Below are positions 23,554 to 31,315 of a stretch of DNA of 43,058 nt, in pieces. A model generated the notes under the pieces. The model had not been told where the DNA came from and did not search any database. It saw nothing but the letters and a program-made list of their open reading frames with translations. How positions within the stretch are numbered: position 1 is the stretch's first letter; every line of letters starts with the position of its first letter. The DNA is taken from positions 80,163 to 123,220 of the forward strand of contig CALVDO010000006.1 of assembly GCA_944326355.1 (NCBI GenBank). Reading direction: 5' to 3'. The stretch is from an uncultured Bacteroidales bacterium. Lineage in GTDB: Bacteria > Bacteroidota > Bacteroidia > Bacteroidales > UBA932. The translations under genes were made by a program, and so were the position numbers.

Positions 23554-24484
23554 ATTCAAGCACCTTTACTATATCCATGTCATCGATGGAGGCCTCCATC
23601 CTGAGCCGCTCCTTCTCCGTCTCAGGGATGTCGGTCATGGAGTCTATCTGGCGGGCGAGCTCGTCCCTATTGGCCGCAGGAAGGCCGATGGACTCAGGAG
23701 AGAGGGACAGAAGGCGGTACTGCTTCTGATACTGCTGCGGCGGAAGCTTCTGCGGATCATCCTTGTCGAGGTTCAGCACTCTGGACTTCTGCGTGAGAAT
23801 CTTTGACGCTATCTCGTAGTCTTTCGTGGTCTTCGCCGCGTCAAGGGCAAGGTGATACAGGGCGTCATACTGGTCGGCAGTCTTCGCACGGAGCGCCTCC
23901 TTGGAGACCTTGCGGTTGCTGTAGAACATCTCCACGGCTTCCGCATAGATGTTTCCGGCTCGCTCATAGCTGAAGTTGAAGGGGTTCGACGTGAGGAACT
24001 TGATGGTCTTGCGCTTGCCGTATCTCCCGTCGAGAGAGTACACCATAGTGAGCAGGTCGACATATATGGCCTCGTCCTCCGAGAGCAGGCCTTTCGAGCC
24101 GGATGCGATGTAATCCTGTATGCGGGCAAAGGCATCGACATCGGCCGTCCCGCCGAACAGGTCGAGCTTGGACATGCTGAAAGACTTGTCTCGGGTGATC
24201 TCCTGAAACTTCGACACGGAATCGATGTCTCCCTTCTGAGCAGCCCGGAAGATGGCCAGCTCGACCTTCGCACGCTCCTGCAGGCCTCCCTGACGGACGA
24301 GCCGGGAGATCTCGGAGTCAGGATTGCACCACTGCTCATGAAACCACAGGGGATCAAAACCGAAGTGCCCCGCGATGTCCTGCTCCGACCAGTTCAGAGC
24401 ACCGAGCTGTCGCAGCACATTGCGGTCATCCTCCGTCAGCACCGGAGAATGCAGGTCTACTATGTCATTCCTTCTCTTCTCCAC
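23528..24484 (-). CDS. Terminase small subunit candidate
   Basis: A 318-aa protein overlapping the start of terL. The N-terminus LTEDDRNVLRQLGALNWSEQDIAGHFGFDPLWFHEQW looks like a helix-turn-helix of the kind used by small terminases to recognise packaging sites. The rest is helical (FQEITRDKSFSMSKLDLFGG ...). It is longer than most small terminases, so it may carry an extra domain. The start is GTG at 24484, overlapping the previous gene. Confidence 0.7.
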   Translation of the reverse strand: MEKRRNDIVDLHSPVLTEDDRNVLRQLGALNWSEQDIAGHFGFDPLWFHEQWCNPDSEISRLVRQGGLQERAKVELAIFRAAQKGDIDSVSKFQEITRDKSFSMSKLDLFGGTADVDAFARIQDYIASGSKGLLSEDEAIYVDLLTMVYSLDGRYGKRKTIKFLTSNPFNFSYERAGNIYAEAVEMFYSNRKVSKEALRAKTADQYDALYHLALDAAKTTKDYEIASKILTQKSRVLNLDKDDPQKLPPQQYQKQYRLLSLSPESIGLPAANRDELARQIDSMTDIPETEKERLRMEASIDDMDIVKVLEYVTSEESQ

Positions 24485-25145
24485 CTATCAGCCTGTTTAC
24501 TTCTGAAAGCTCCAGCTCCTTCTCCTTCAGCCTGGCTTCTCGCTCGGCCAGCAGATGGGGCTTGTCGCCTTTCCTTATTTCACTCCTTATCCTCCAGATG
24601 GCCCCGGCGAGATTGCGCTGCCTTTTCACGAGCTCAACGACCGACATCCCGCGCAGCTTCTCAAGCCTCTTCATGGACGCGAAGACCTCATGTTTCCCGA
24701 GGCATTTGCGGTGCTCTCTGTAATAGGCGAATTCGGAAAGGATTTTCCGATTCTGCCTATAATTTTCCACAACTTTTTTTGCAGTCTCATAACACTCTTC
24801 GAGAGTCGTGCAGCCGAACAGCCGCTCATGTCCGGAGACATACTCATGATAGGCGGTGATCTTGTCAGCCGCGAGAATCTTCAGCTCCGGCGGGCAGTCC
24901 GGTTCCTTCAGGAACGGCCACTCCTCCCTGAATGGACTGCGACATGAAGAAGTCGCCTCCAGCGGCTGGTCCGGCACCGGGACATCCGAATATCTGGCCA
25001 GCGCTGCGGTCAGCAGCCGGGCATATTTCTCCGGCCGCATCCTGACAAGCCTGTCGAGATGCCTGTTCGGAGCATATATGCCCAAAAGCCGGAGCCCTTC
25101 CTGGACCCCGGCTCCTGCTGCTAACCACCTGCCGACCTCATTCAT
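24465..25145 (-). CDS. Conserved phage protein upstream of the terminase genes
   Basis: A 226-aa helical protein with many charged residues and a coiled-coil C-terminus (LAEREARLKEKELELSEVNRLI). Its N-terminal part has GRWLAAGAGVQEGLRLLGIYAPNRHL. It overlaps neighbours on both sides (ATGA at the start). Proteins of this kind commonly sit before the terminase genes in Bacteroidales phages; no function is known to me. Confidence 0.5.
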   Translation of the reverse strand: MNEVGRWLAAGAGVQEGLRLLGIYAPNRHLDRLVRMRPEKYARLLTAALARYSDVPVPDQPLEATSSCRSPFREEWPFLKEPDCPPELKILAADKITAYHEYVSGHERLFGCTTLEECYETAKKVVENYRQNRKILSEFAYYREHRKCLGKHEVFASMKRLEKLRGMSVVELVKRQRNLAGAIWRIRSEIRKGDKPHLLAEREARLKEKELELSEVNRLIGGEEKE

Positions 25146-25816
25146 TTGAGCAATGTCTTCATAAGCAGTGTCCGTATGGCCGAGAATCCGACCTGATTGG
25201 CCACTATGTACTTCTTTCTCAATATAGCCTCCAGAACAACGTTCTCACAAGGCGCGCCACGCAGAACCGGCGTGACGATGTTGCCCTCCCTGAACGCGGC
25301 CACGACCGGCCGTCCTATCGCCAGGATGTATCTTTTCATCACATCTCCCGCGTCATCAGCGTCAGAGCCGAGAACATCCACGAGAACATCCTTGCGCACA
25401 GGCACCGGAAGTCTGTGGCTGTAGTGCAGACCGCCTCTGACATCCATGAATACGAAAGGCACATGAAGTTCCTCGAAACTCACGGGTGCACAGGGCACGC
25501 AGTTGGCCGGAATGAGGATGAATCTGTCGGCAATGCCGTTGTCCGCCACGAGCTCCGCCAGAAGCTCCGTCTGCGGCTTGTTTTCACGGACCGGCATCAC
25601 CTTCACGCTGACGTCCGGACACATCTTCGTCCAGATCCGACCCATCATCTCCTCTGTCCCCGGAAAGGCACAGACCACGACTGTGGCCGAAGCCTCATCC
25701 GCCGTGCCGCTCTCTCCGTCCTGAACTTCCGCGACGGAAGCCGGAACATCGGGAACTGGAGCCGCCGCCATTGCGGCAGCGGCATCCTCCCTCATATCAG
25801 CGGATCTCCGTGTCAT
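25142..25816 (-). CDS. Hypothetical protein in the head operon
   Basis: A 224-aa protein with an Ala/Pro-rich N-terminus (about 45 residues, probably disordered) and an alpha/beta core: ATVVVCAFPGTEEMMGRIW, then VSVKVMPVRENKPQTELL and DRFILIPANCVPCAPVSFEEL. The order of a beta strand, an acidic pair and FILIPAN resembles glycosyltransferase-like folds, but there is no clear DxD, so I do not assign an enzyme. It is coupled by ATGA to both neighbours. Confidence 0.45.
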   Translation of the reverse strand: MTRRSADMREDAAAAMAAAPVPDVPASVAEVQDGESGTADEASATVVVCAFPGTEEMMGRIWTKMCPDVSVKVMPVRENKPQTELLAELVADNGIADRFILIPANCVPCAPVSFEELHVPFVFMDVRGGLHYSHRLPVPVRKDVLVDVLGSDADDAGDVMKRYILAIGRPVVAAFREGNIVTPVLRGAPCENVVLEAILRKKYIVANQVGFSAIRTLLMKTLLK

Positions 25817-26376
25817 GCCGTCTCCTCGTCAAGATCAGCCTCCGGAGTCGTGCCCGCTATCTCCGGCATCTCTCCGGAATAATCCCCAGGCAGGAACTTG
25901 CCGCTGATCTCCTGCTTGAACGTGAGAGTCCTCTTCCTGGACTCATTGCTGTCAGTACGCTCGACTGTCAGATAAAGAGGATTGCACTTGTTGCCATATG
26001 CTTCCACACGGCCCTCGGCGCTGCCGTCGCACTCCTTCACCAGGATGACCACTCCCCTGTTCATGAAGCTCTCGATGAAGCCCTTTATCTCGGCAGAGTT
26101 GCCCGGATGGTCGAACGCCACGCCCTGCATGCAGCCTCTTGCGTCGGGATCACCTGAATACTCCTCAGTCAGGTTGATGGTCGAAGGCGTGCCGTAGACG
26201 GCCACGGCCTTAGCATCGGCCTTCAGGGTGTAGTTGCCCGTCATCTTCGGATCTCCGACAGTTCTCGTCGGCTCGCTCTCTATGTCCTCGACATCAATGA
26301 TGATGATGTCGGAAGATTTCGGGGCGGGACATCCAGCCCCGTCCCCGTTCTTCGGTATGCTCACCTTAGTATACAT
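25813..26376 (-). CDS. Structural protein next to major capsid, possibly tail tube or decoration
   Basis: A 187-aa protein directly after the major capsid gene. It has a conserved-looking beginning (YTKVSIPKNGDGAGCPAPKSSDIIIIDVEDI), a beta-rich middle (CMQGVAFDHPGNSAEIKGFIESFMNRGVVILVKEC) and an acidic tail. I recall this family in Bacteroidales siphoviruses as an abundant virion protein, without certainty whether it forms the tail tube or decorates the capsid. The A-rich leader without Shine-Dalgarno is typical of highly expressed genes in this phylum. Confidence 0.5.
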   Translation of the reverse strand: MYTKVSIPKNGDGAGCPAPKSSDIIIIDVEDIESEPTRTVGDPKMTGNYTLKADAKAVAVYGTPSTINLTEEYSGDPDARGCMQGVAFDHPGNSAEIKGFIESFMNRGVVILVKECDGSAEGRVEAYGNKCNPLYLTVERTDSNESRKRTLTFKQEISGKFLPGDYSGEMPEIAGTTPEADLDEETA

Positions 26377-26393
26377 GATTTCTGATTTTATGA

Positions 26394-27950
26394 TTATGCA
26401 CCTTCTTCAAGCAACTCCTCCTCGCCCTCTTCTTCCTCGGACAGAGCGTCCGTTCCGTTGGTCCACTTGTCAGCGTAGGCCACAGGATCGGTCACGACCT
26501 TCTCCGACGGCACATATCCGTCCGGAACGGCGGCGTACACTGCCTCCTCGACCTTGAATCCGACGGAAAGGGAGTACTCTCCGATGACATGCAGGTCGTA
26601 GTCATACTCGTTGATCTTCTGGATGCACCTGTCGGCATTGGAGAGATCCACGAGCTCCACGAAGTTCTCTTTCGGGGTGGCGAAGAGGATCGGAGACATA
26701 TACATGGATGACAGCGGCACGAGATTGAAGTTGGTAAACCTGACCTTGCCGTCGATCATCTGGCCTGTGTACTTGCCGTTGACGGCGAAGTCCGCACGCT
26801 GATACCTCGTCAGCAGCTCAGGCGCACAGTGGATGTCCATCTTGTTCGCGAACAGCGACGAGATGCTGTCCACAAAGCCGTTCACATACTTCAGCAGTTC
26901 CTCGTCCGAAAGGGTGTACGGATCTTTCGCGTCCTTGTAGAAATTCATCTTGCACTTGGAGCTGGCCTTGCCCTCTACGAGAATGGTCTCGTAGCCGTCC
27001 ATCGAGTTCTTCGCCAGCGGCGCATCGTCCCCGTCCTCCTTAGTGCCGGCATCGATGAACTTACCCTTGCCGAGCATCGAAGTGGTGATGTCATCGAGAA
27101 TCTTCGGCAGGATGTGCACGTTGACGATGTAATGAGTTATCGGCATCTCCGCGAGGGTCTTGCCCTGCTCATAGAGATAGAGCAGCCATGACGGGATGAT
27201 CTCCGCAGGCTTGATGGACACATTGATCTTGTGCCTGCGGTAAGGAATCCTGCACGGGGTGAACTTCGCTGCGCCTTTCGGAGTCCATGCCGGAGTGAAC
27301 TGCTGAGACACCTCGGTCATGATGGCCGCAGAGGCGATGTAGTCGGTGTTGGACTGCACGCGGGTCATATGCCGCGCATCGTCAAATCCGGCATAAAGCC
27401 TCTTGGAGAGCAGTTCGAGCCTCATCTTCGGAGGCATGACCATAGAGAATTCGGCATTGAGATCCGTAGTGTCGAGGCTTGAGGCGTCGGCCATGTGGAC
27501 GAACGCCATCGGATTGTCCCCCGCAAGAGCGGCGGTCGCGAGCCTGTTGTGTCTCGCGTTCATGTTCAGGCCTGAGGCAGGTTTTGCCGCAGCGCCGCGA
27601 ACCGGCACCGGCGCAGGGGCAGGCTCAGGCTCATTGACGAGCCTGTTGACGTCGGCCTGAAGCCGGGAGACGAGCGCTTTGCTCTCGGCCAGCTGTCGAG
27701 TGAGCTCTCCGGTCTGGAAAGCCACGGCGGCATCAAAGAGAGCTCTGGCGTCATCAGATGCGGAGGCCTCGTCAAATGAGGTGGATTCCAACTTGAGAAG
27801 AAATCCGTCGCCGTAGTTGGTACGGATCAGAGTCCTCTCCTCATCGGTGAGCTCCACTCTGCCGTCCTTCACAGAGAGCTCGGACTTGCCGAGAAGATGA
27901 GCCACAAGTCTGCCCATCTTGCTGTCTGAAAGAAACTTTTTCACTTCCAT
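26394..27950 (-). CDS. Major capsid protein (HK97-like, with scaffold domain)
   Basis: A 518-aa protein. Residues about 1-115 form a helical, charged scaffolding or delta domain (TGELTRQLAESKALVSRLQADVNRL). A Pro/Ala linker (EPAPAPVPVRGAAAKPA) is the probable cleavage zone, and the remaining 390 residues form the capsid subunit. The S49-family protease upstream would remove the N-terminal domain during maturation. The C-terminus is very acidic (SEEEEGEEELLEEGA). Position between protease and terminase/portal genes supports the call. Confidence 0.8.
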   Translation of the reverse strand: MEVKKFLSDSKMGRLVAHLLGKSELSVKDGRVELTDEERTLIRTNYGDGFLLKLESTSFDEASASDDARALFDAAVAFQTGELTRQLAESKALVSRLQADVNRLVNEPEPAPAPVPVRGAAAKPASGLNMNARHNRLATAALAGDNPMAFVHMADASSLDTTDLNAEFSMVMPPKMRLELLSKRLYAGFDDARHMTRVQSNTDYIASAAIMTEVSQQFTPAWTPKGAAKFTPCRIPYRRHKINVSIKPAEIIPSWLLYLYEQGKTLAEMPITHYIVNVHILPKILDDITTSMLGKGKFIDAGTKEDGDDAPLAKNSMDGYETILVEGKASSKCKMNFYKDAKDPYTLSDEELLKYVNGFVDSISSLFANKMDIHCAPELLTRYQRADFAVNGKYTGQMIDGKVRFTNFNLVPLSSMYMSPILFATPKENFVELVDLSNADRCIQKINEYDYDLHVIGEYSLSVGFKVEEAVYAAVPDGYVPSEKVVTDPVAYADKWTNGTDALSEEEEGEEELLEEGA

Positions 27951-27962
27951 ATCGGTTTGGTA

Positions 27963-28847
27963 TTAATTGTTGAATTCGGCCCTGATGAATACATTTTCAA
28001 TACATTCGGAGAGAGACTTGACCCCGTCGGCAAGTCCGGCGGACATCGCCTTGTCGGGATAGAACAGCGCACCGGTGAACACGCCGTCAACATCCGCCTT
28101 TACCGAAGGCCGCCCAGCCAGCACCGCATCGCGAAACATCGCGACGAGTTCAGAAAGCTCGTCCTGACACACGACATATCTGCCCTCGAGCGCCTCTCTG
28201 TACGCCCTGTTCTTGTCCGGGGACTCCCTGGCATATATGGAGATGTACCTCTCGCCGGTCTGGCCGTTCTCCCTGTCGTCGACATAAGTGGCGTATGCGC
28301 CGATGCTTCCCACCTGCGACATCGGATTGTCCATGAATACCGCATCACATTGAGAGGCGATCCAATATGCAGCAGATGCGCACAGGTCGCAGTGCACGAC
28401 GACCGGCTTCCCCTTGTCGCGGATCTGCCTGACCGCCGAGGTCATCGGGAAAACGGCATTGGCAGATCCGCCGGGCGAATCGATGTCCAGCACGAAGCCG
28501 ACGACATCATCCTGACCGGCATATTCAAGCATGTCGGCTGCCACCTCCTCAGCTGACACGGTGCCGCACGACCAGTATTTGGTGAGCGGCCCATGCAGGG
28601 GAATCACGGCGACCTTGTCACGCTTCTCAGCAGCACCTCCGTCTACAGAGACGGCAGGTCCCTCTCCGGAATACAGAACGGGGACATAATCCGCCGCACT
28701 CATGCCCGACGGAACGCGCGCAAGAAAATCAAGCGCATGAGGCAGCAGCGCCTCCGCATCGGAAAGCATCCACCTGCCCCGGAGAATGTCCATCGCGAGC
28801 CTGACATTGTCGGTCCTTCTTTTCTCTCCCGTAGTCATCTCATTCAT
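27963..28847 (-). CDS. Head maturation protease, S49 (SppA) family
   Basis: A 294-aa serine protease upstream of the major capsid gene. Characteristic blocks: VIPLHGPLTKY, VVGFVLDIDSPGGSANA, DLCASAAYWIASQCD containing the likely nucleophilic serine (S in CASAAYW), and MSQVGSIGAYATYVD. In phage heads this family trims the scaffold domain of capsid proteins. I start at the ATG at 28847 (MNEMTTGEK), because the longer frame to 28916 crosses the promoter. The -7 box ends eight bases before the ATG, so the mRNA leader is very short or absent. Confidence 0.85.
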   Translation of the reverse strand: MNEMTTGEKRRTDNVRLAMDILRGRWMLSDAEALLPHALDFLARVPSGMSAADYVPVLYSGEGPAVSVDGGAAEKRDKVAVIPLHGPLTKYWSCGTVSAEEVAADMLEYAGQDDVVGFVLDIDSPGGSANAVFPMTSAVRQIRDKGKPVVVHCDLCASAAYWIASQCDAVFMDNPMSQVGSIGAYATYVDDRENGQTGERYISIYARESPDKNRAYREALEGRYVVCQDELSELVAMFRDAVLAGRPSVKADVDGVFTGALFYPDKAMSAGLADGVKSLSECIENVFIRAEFNN

Positions 28848-28854
28848 TTTAAGA

Positions 28855-28884
28855 CAAAAATACCCACAGGAGCACCGAGACAAA
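28855..28884 (-). promoter_or_regulatory. Promoter of the protease-capsid operon
   Basis: Minus-strand TTTG (28881-28884) and TATTTTTG (28855-28862) with an 18-base spacer. It lies within the end of the upstream gene region and directly before the protease ATG. Confidence 0.65.
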
Positions 28885-28894
28885 AGGACAGGCG

Positions 28895-29212
28895 CTATCT
28901 GAGGACGGTCTGCCACTCGACGGAGACATTCCGCTGCGACCCCCTTTCCGTCTTGAGCCTTACGGGCAGATCCGCCGTCCCGATCCGCAGCCTGCTCCTG
29001 TCGCAGAACACCGCCTCAAGCAGGAGATTGCCCTGCAGGCATGGCGCCGGCTTTCCGATCCGGAACTCGAGCTTGACAGTCCTCAGCCAGCCGTTCTCGT
29101 CGTGCTCATCTGTCTCCGTGAGAGTGCCGGAGGCAGGCACCATCGGGAATTTCATCCAGACGTCCGGCCGCTCGGCCTCAGCATAATACACATCCGTAAC
29201 TATCCGTATCAT
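28895..29212 (-). CDS. Hypothetical protein upstream of the protease
   Basis: A 105-aa beta-rich protein (MIRIVTDVYYAEAERPDVWMKFPMVP ..., LRTVKLEFRIGKPAPC). It starts with ATGA overlap on the previous stop. No family recognised; position before the head protease suggests a small virion or morphogenesis protein. Confidence 0.45.
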   Translation of the reverse strand: MIRIVTDVYYAEAERPDVWMKFPMVPASGTLTETDEHDENGWLRTVKLEFRIGKPAPCLQGNLLLEAVFCDRSRLRIGTADLPVRLKTERGSQRNVSVEWQTVLR

Positions 29213-29739
29213 TGTTTAGCATTAAGTCCGGCCATGTCGACCGATTCATATATATAGTAGATCTTGCGCAGCAGAATCTTCGACACCTTCGCCCGTTTCT
29301 CCTGCTCGCGCCTGTACACCCTCTTGTGTATGGCGTCATACGGATCCACCGACACGAGCCCTCTGCCCACGATGAATGCGTCGATGATGTCCTTCTTCCT
29401 GAAGCCCAGCCCCTCCGCCTTCAGATAGAAGCTCTGCAGGTCGATGTCGAAGAGCGCCTTCAGTGCGGCGTTCAGCCTGAGCATGTCTCCCGAGGAATAC
29501 CAGATGAATTTGTTGGCGAGCGACTGCGTGGACTCAGTCAGCGGCAGCTCCAGCTCAATGACATTGTCACCTGCCGGAATCTTGGGCGGCCTTTCAGATT
29601 CCCGGACATGCCCGATCAGCAGTTCACCGAACGGAGTGCCGGTTTTGACCACCGGGACACCGCCCTCTTCCGCCGGAGGGAACAGATAGCGGATATAATC
29701 TGTAAGCATCACATTGTCGACCCTGAAATAAATCCTCAT
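29209..29739 (-). CDS. Conserved phage protein at the start of the late region
   Basis: A 176-aa protein, first gene after the ACTAC-repeat region. It contains ELELPLTESTQSLANKFIWYSSGDMLRLNAAL and GLGFRKKDIIDAFIVGRGL, ending in basic KRVYRREQEKRAKVSK. I recall related proteins in Bacteroidales prophages with the pattern of a helical domain plus a basic C-terminus, possibly DNA binding, but without known function. It could be the first late gene or a late regulator. Confidence 0.5.
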   Translation of the reverse strand: MRIYFRVDNVMLTDYIRYLFPPAEEGGVPVVKTGTPFGELLIGHVRESERPPKIPAGDNVIELELPLTESTQSLANKFIWYSSGDMLRLNAALKALFDIDLQSFYLKAEGLGFRKKDIIDAFIVGRGLVSVDPYDAIHKRVYRREQEKRAKVSKILLRKIYYIYESVDMAGLNAKQ

Positions 29740-30170
29740 TTTCTCAATTTTTATATGACATACCCATGTTTTTCAGAACTACAAAACTACATTGAACTTC
29801 ACGACTGACTATCAGCAGTATAAAAAACTACACCGGTGTAGTTTTGTAGTTTTTTGTCGTGGAAATCCGCCGAATCCGTCGGCAAAAAAACTACAAAAAC
29901 TACAGAAACTACAAAAAAACTACAGCATTTTTATAACCTATTACATTGACATTCAGTACATATACATACCAATGTTGTTCGTGTAGTTCTTGTAGTTCGC
30001 ATATATATGTCCCCTCACGCAAACTTTCTCCGTAAAGATACAAAATTATCTAAAGAATAGCTTTAAGTAGGCATACATATTTTATTGTTATTTATGAAAT
30101 TTATGATATATTTTTGCCTCAAATGGTGCTTAGCGGTTACAATTTGAATCCGAGACCCGGACACGGCACG
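29740..30170. other. Intergenic region with ACTAC repeats, no genes seen
   Basis: About 430 bases without a credible gene. The left part (29778-29996) holds 11 copies of ACTAC/GTAGT including a perfect 22-bp palindrome; the right part (29997-30170) is AT-rich with no strong signal apart from a -7-like TAATTTTG at 30041-30048 lacking a -33. It separates the early and late genes, so it may hold a replication origin, packaging or late-control site. Confidence 0.5.
29778..29996. repeat. Cluster of 11 ACTAC iteron-like repeats
   Basis: ACTAC on the plus strand at 29778, 29786, 29827, 29890, 29899, 29908 and 29919, and GTAGT (the same on minus) at 29838, 29846, 29983 and 29992. Adjacent copies are 8, 9 or 11 bases apart and mostly extended to AACTACA. 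The copies at 29827 and 29838 form a perfect 22-bp palindrome (29824-29845). Density and symmetry indicate a multi-site protein-binding region. Confidence 0.65.
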
Positions 30171-30197
30171 AAAAAGGGGCGACCCGCAGGCCGCCCC
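30171..30197 (-). terminator. Terminator of the DUF5053 unit
   Basis: Minus-strand GGGGCG / CGCCCC stem (30176-30181 and 30192-30197) followed by UUUUU. A second inverted repeat lies right upstream (GGCCATG / CATGGCC, about 30200-30224) and lacks a U-run. Confidence 0.7.
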
Positions 30198-30249
30198 GGT
30201 GGCCATGTCTCCATTCATGGCCGGTACATTAATGAAAGAGTTATGGAGA

Positions 30250-30480
30250 TTATATTTCCGAAGCCGCCTGCCGCAGCCTGTCAGCCAGATCACACAAGGC
30301 GCCCTTAAACATCTCCTTTTCCTCCGGAGTGAAATCGGTTTCCTTTCCGTTTCCATCGATTCCGTCCAACTTATGATACAGCCACCCGGAGGACTTGCCA
30401 AAATACCGGCGTGCCAGCCTGGCAATGTTGATGTCAAGAAGCAGCTCAATATATTTCTGCTTTATTTCCTTTGATTTCAT
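30250..30480 (-). CDS. DUF5053-like protein
   Basis: A 76-aa protein with INIARLARRYFGKSSGWLYHKLDGIDGNGKETDFTPEE, which matches my memory of DUF5053, a small family found in Bacteroidales prophages. The YFGKSSGWLYHKL segment looks like a helix-turn-helix, so a DNA-binding role is plausible. It is co-transcribed with the 45-aa gene upstream and followed by a terminator. Confidence 0.65.
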   Translation of the reverse strand: MKSKEIKQKYIELLLDINIARLARRYFGKSSGWLYHKLDGIDGNGKETDFTPEEKEMFKGALCDLADRLRQAASEI

Positions 30481-30496
30481 ATCAATTATTTTTTAC

Positions 30497-30516
30497 GGAG
30501 GCTCTTTCGAGCCTCC
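30497..30516. repeat. GAAA-loop hairpin between two small genes
   Basis: Perfect 8-bp stem GGAGGCTC / GAGCCTCC with, on the minus strand, a GAAA tetraloop and no U-run. It lies between the 45-aa gene and the DUF5053 gene and may stabilise the mRNA or tune the ratio of the two products. Confidence 0.5.
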
Positions 30517-30521
30517 TCTTG

Positions 30522-30659
30522 TCAATCGTACATCAGTTTGTGGAGATAGAAGTAAATCATCCATTCATACTCCGCCTCCATTTCCATTCTCCCTTTCGAG
30601 GCCCTGAAATTCCTGACTGCTTCAATCAGGTCTTTCTCTGTTTCGTTCAATCTTTTCAT
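30522..30659 (-). CDS. Small conserved phage protein (45 aa)
   Basis: A 45-aa protein MKRLNETEKDLIEAVRNF ... EYEWMIYFYLHKLMYD. I recall very similar short proteins in Bacteroidales prophages, function unknown. It follows a consensus promoter by about 20 bases (with an A-rich AAAGAGAT leader) and is first in a two-gene unit with DUF5053. Confidence 0.6.
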   Translation of the reverse strand: MKRLNETEKDLIEAVRNFRASKGRMEMEAEYEWMIYFYLHKLMYD

Positions 30660-30680
30660 ATCTCTTTCATTAATGTAATG

Positions 30681-30712
30681 CAAAGATAGTACGAAATTTC
30701 GGAATAATCAAA
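30681..30712 (-). promoter_or_regulatory. Promoter of the 45-aa/DUF5053 unit
   Basis: Minus-strand TTTG (30709-30712) and TATCTTTG (30681-30688) with a 20-base spacer. The palindrome CGAAATTTCG (30692-30701) lies inside the spacer and could be an operator. Confidence 0.7.
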
Positions 30713-30748
30713 TTTTCAGCGAATTATTTTCCGGAAACCTCTGATTTT

Positions 30749-31054
30749 TCAGCTGAACCACTTCGGATGCTCAAGCCGGGAGCGCATGTCGGCGTCGCGT
30801 CTGACCGTCTGGATGAGGTTGGCCACTGCGCTGCCGAGGCTGCAGCCCGTGCCGTACTTGACCCTGCGGATCTCCGTGCCGGTGATCACCTTGATGACGA
30901 CGGAGCGCCGGGTATGGCCCGCGCTCCTGATCCGGAGCTTGCGGATGCCCGGCCAGAGGGTTGAAAGGAACTGCGCCGCACTGATGTGCGCGGGATCTGT
31001 GACATTCGACATCCCGTAAGGGAGGCCTGCGATGGTGTTAGTGTTGTGTAGCAT
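30749..31054 (-). CDS. Hypothetical protein controlled by leader RNA copy B
   Basis: A 101-aa basic protein starting MLHNTNTIAGLPYGMSNV and continuing RKLRIRSAGHTRRSVVIKVITG ... NLIQTVRRDADMRSRLEHP. I chose the ATG at 31054 because the codons MLHNTN are the 3' arm of the leader's start-codon stem, as at 14577 (MLNNTN). The rest bears no visible similarity to the copy A gene. Function unknown; the basic character would fit nucleic-acid binding. Confidence 0.6.
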   Translation of the reverse strand: MLHNTNTIAGLPYGMSNVTDPAHISAAQFLSTLWPGIRKLRIRSAGHTRRSVVIKVITGTEIRRVKYGTGCSLGSAVANLIQTVRRDADMRSRLEHPKWFS

Positions 31055-31238
31055 ATACAACATATTACGATGAAAGCCCTGCACTTAGGTGGGCTACACA
31101 ACACTAACATCTCTGCCGTATATTGCTCCGCAGGTTTCCCGTACGGATACCACCTTATGCAGGGCAATCATCTATATTTCTCTCGTGAAAATGCACCACG
31201 GCAGAAAGATAGACGATGATATTAAGTGTCATGTAGCA
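31036..31238 (-). ncRNA. Structured 5' leader RNA, copy B
   Basis: Homologue of the leader at 14559-14759 in the same orientation. Pairings (plus coordinates): 17-bp perfect stem 31036-31052 / 31093-31109 that covers the start region; 8-bp stem 31076-31083 / 31158-31165; extension 31087-31092 / 31150-31155; hairpin 31127-31130 / 31144-31147 around a conserved CGGGAAAC loop; and 7-bp stem 31112-31118 / 31199-31205. Differences from copy A are mostly compensatory: CCTTGCA/TGCAAGG becomes CCCTGCA/TGCAGGG, GGGG/CCCC becomes GGTGG/CCACC, and two T-A pairs of the long stem become A-T and G-C. The leader is about 180 nt in both. Confidence 0.7.
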
Positions 31239-31242
31239 ATGG

Positions 31243-31273
31243 CAAAGGTATGAAGAATTTTCTTAAAAGCAAG
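31243..31273 (-). promoter_or_regulatory. Promoter for leader RNA copy B
   Basis: Minus-strand TTG (31270-31272) and TACCTTTG (31243-31250) with a 19-base spacer, the same design as promoter A. It lies between the integrase stop and the leader. Confidence 0.75.
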
Positions 31274-31315
31274 GGATGTCCTTCCCGTTCAGGGCTCATT
31301 TCATATCTGAAGCCG

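Noticed and set aside
29778..29996. CRISPR array
   Set aside because: Repeats are only about 5-9 bases, occur in both orientations and have no regular spacers.
30121..30200. tRNA-like GGTTACAATTTGAATCC stretch
   Set aside because: No cloverleaf can be drawn; it is flanked by a terminator and has no acceptor stem.
14559..31273. Leader repeats A and B as recombination (att) sites
   Set aside because: They are far apart direct repeats and recombination would delete the head genes; compensatory changes and position before start codons fit RNA better.
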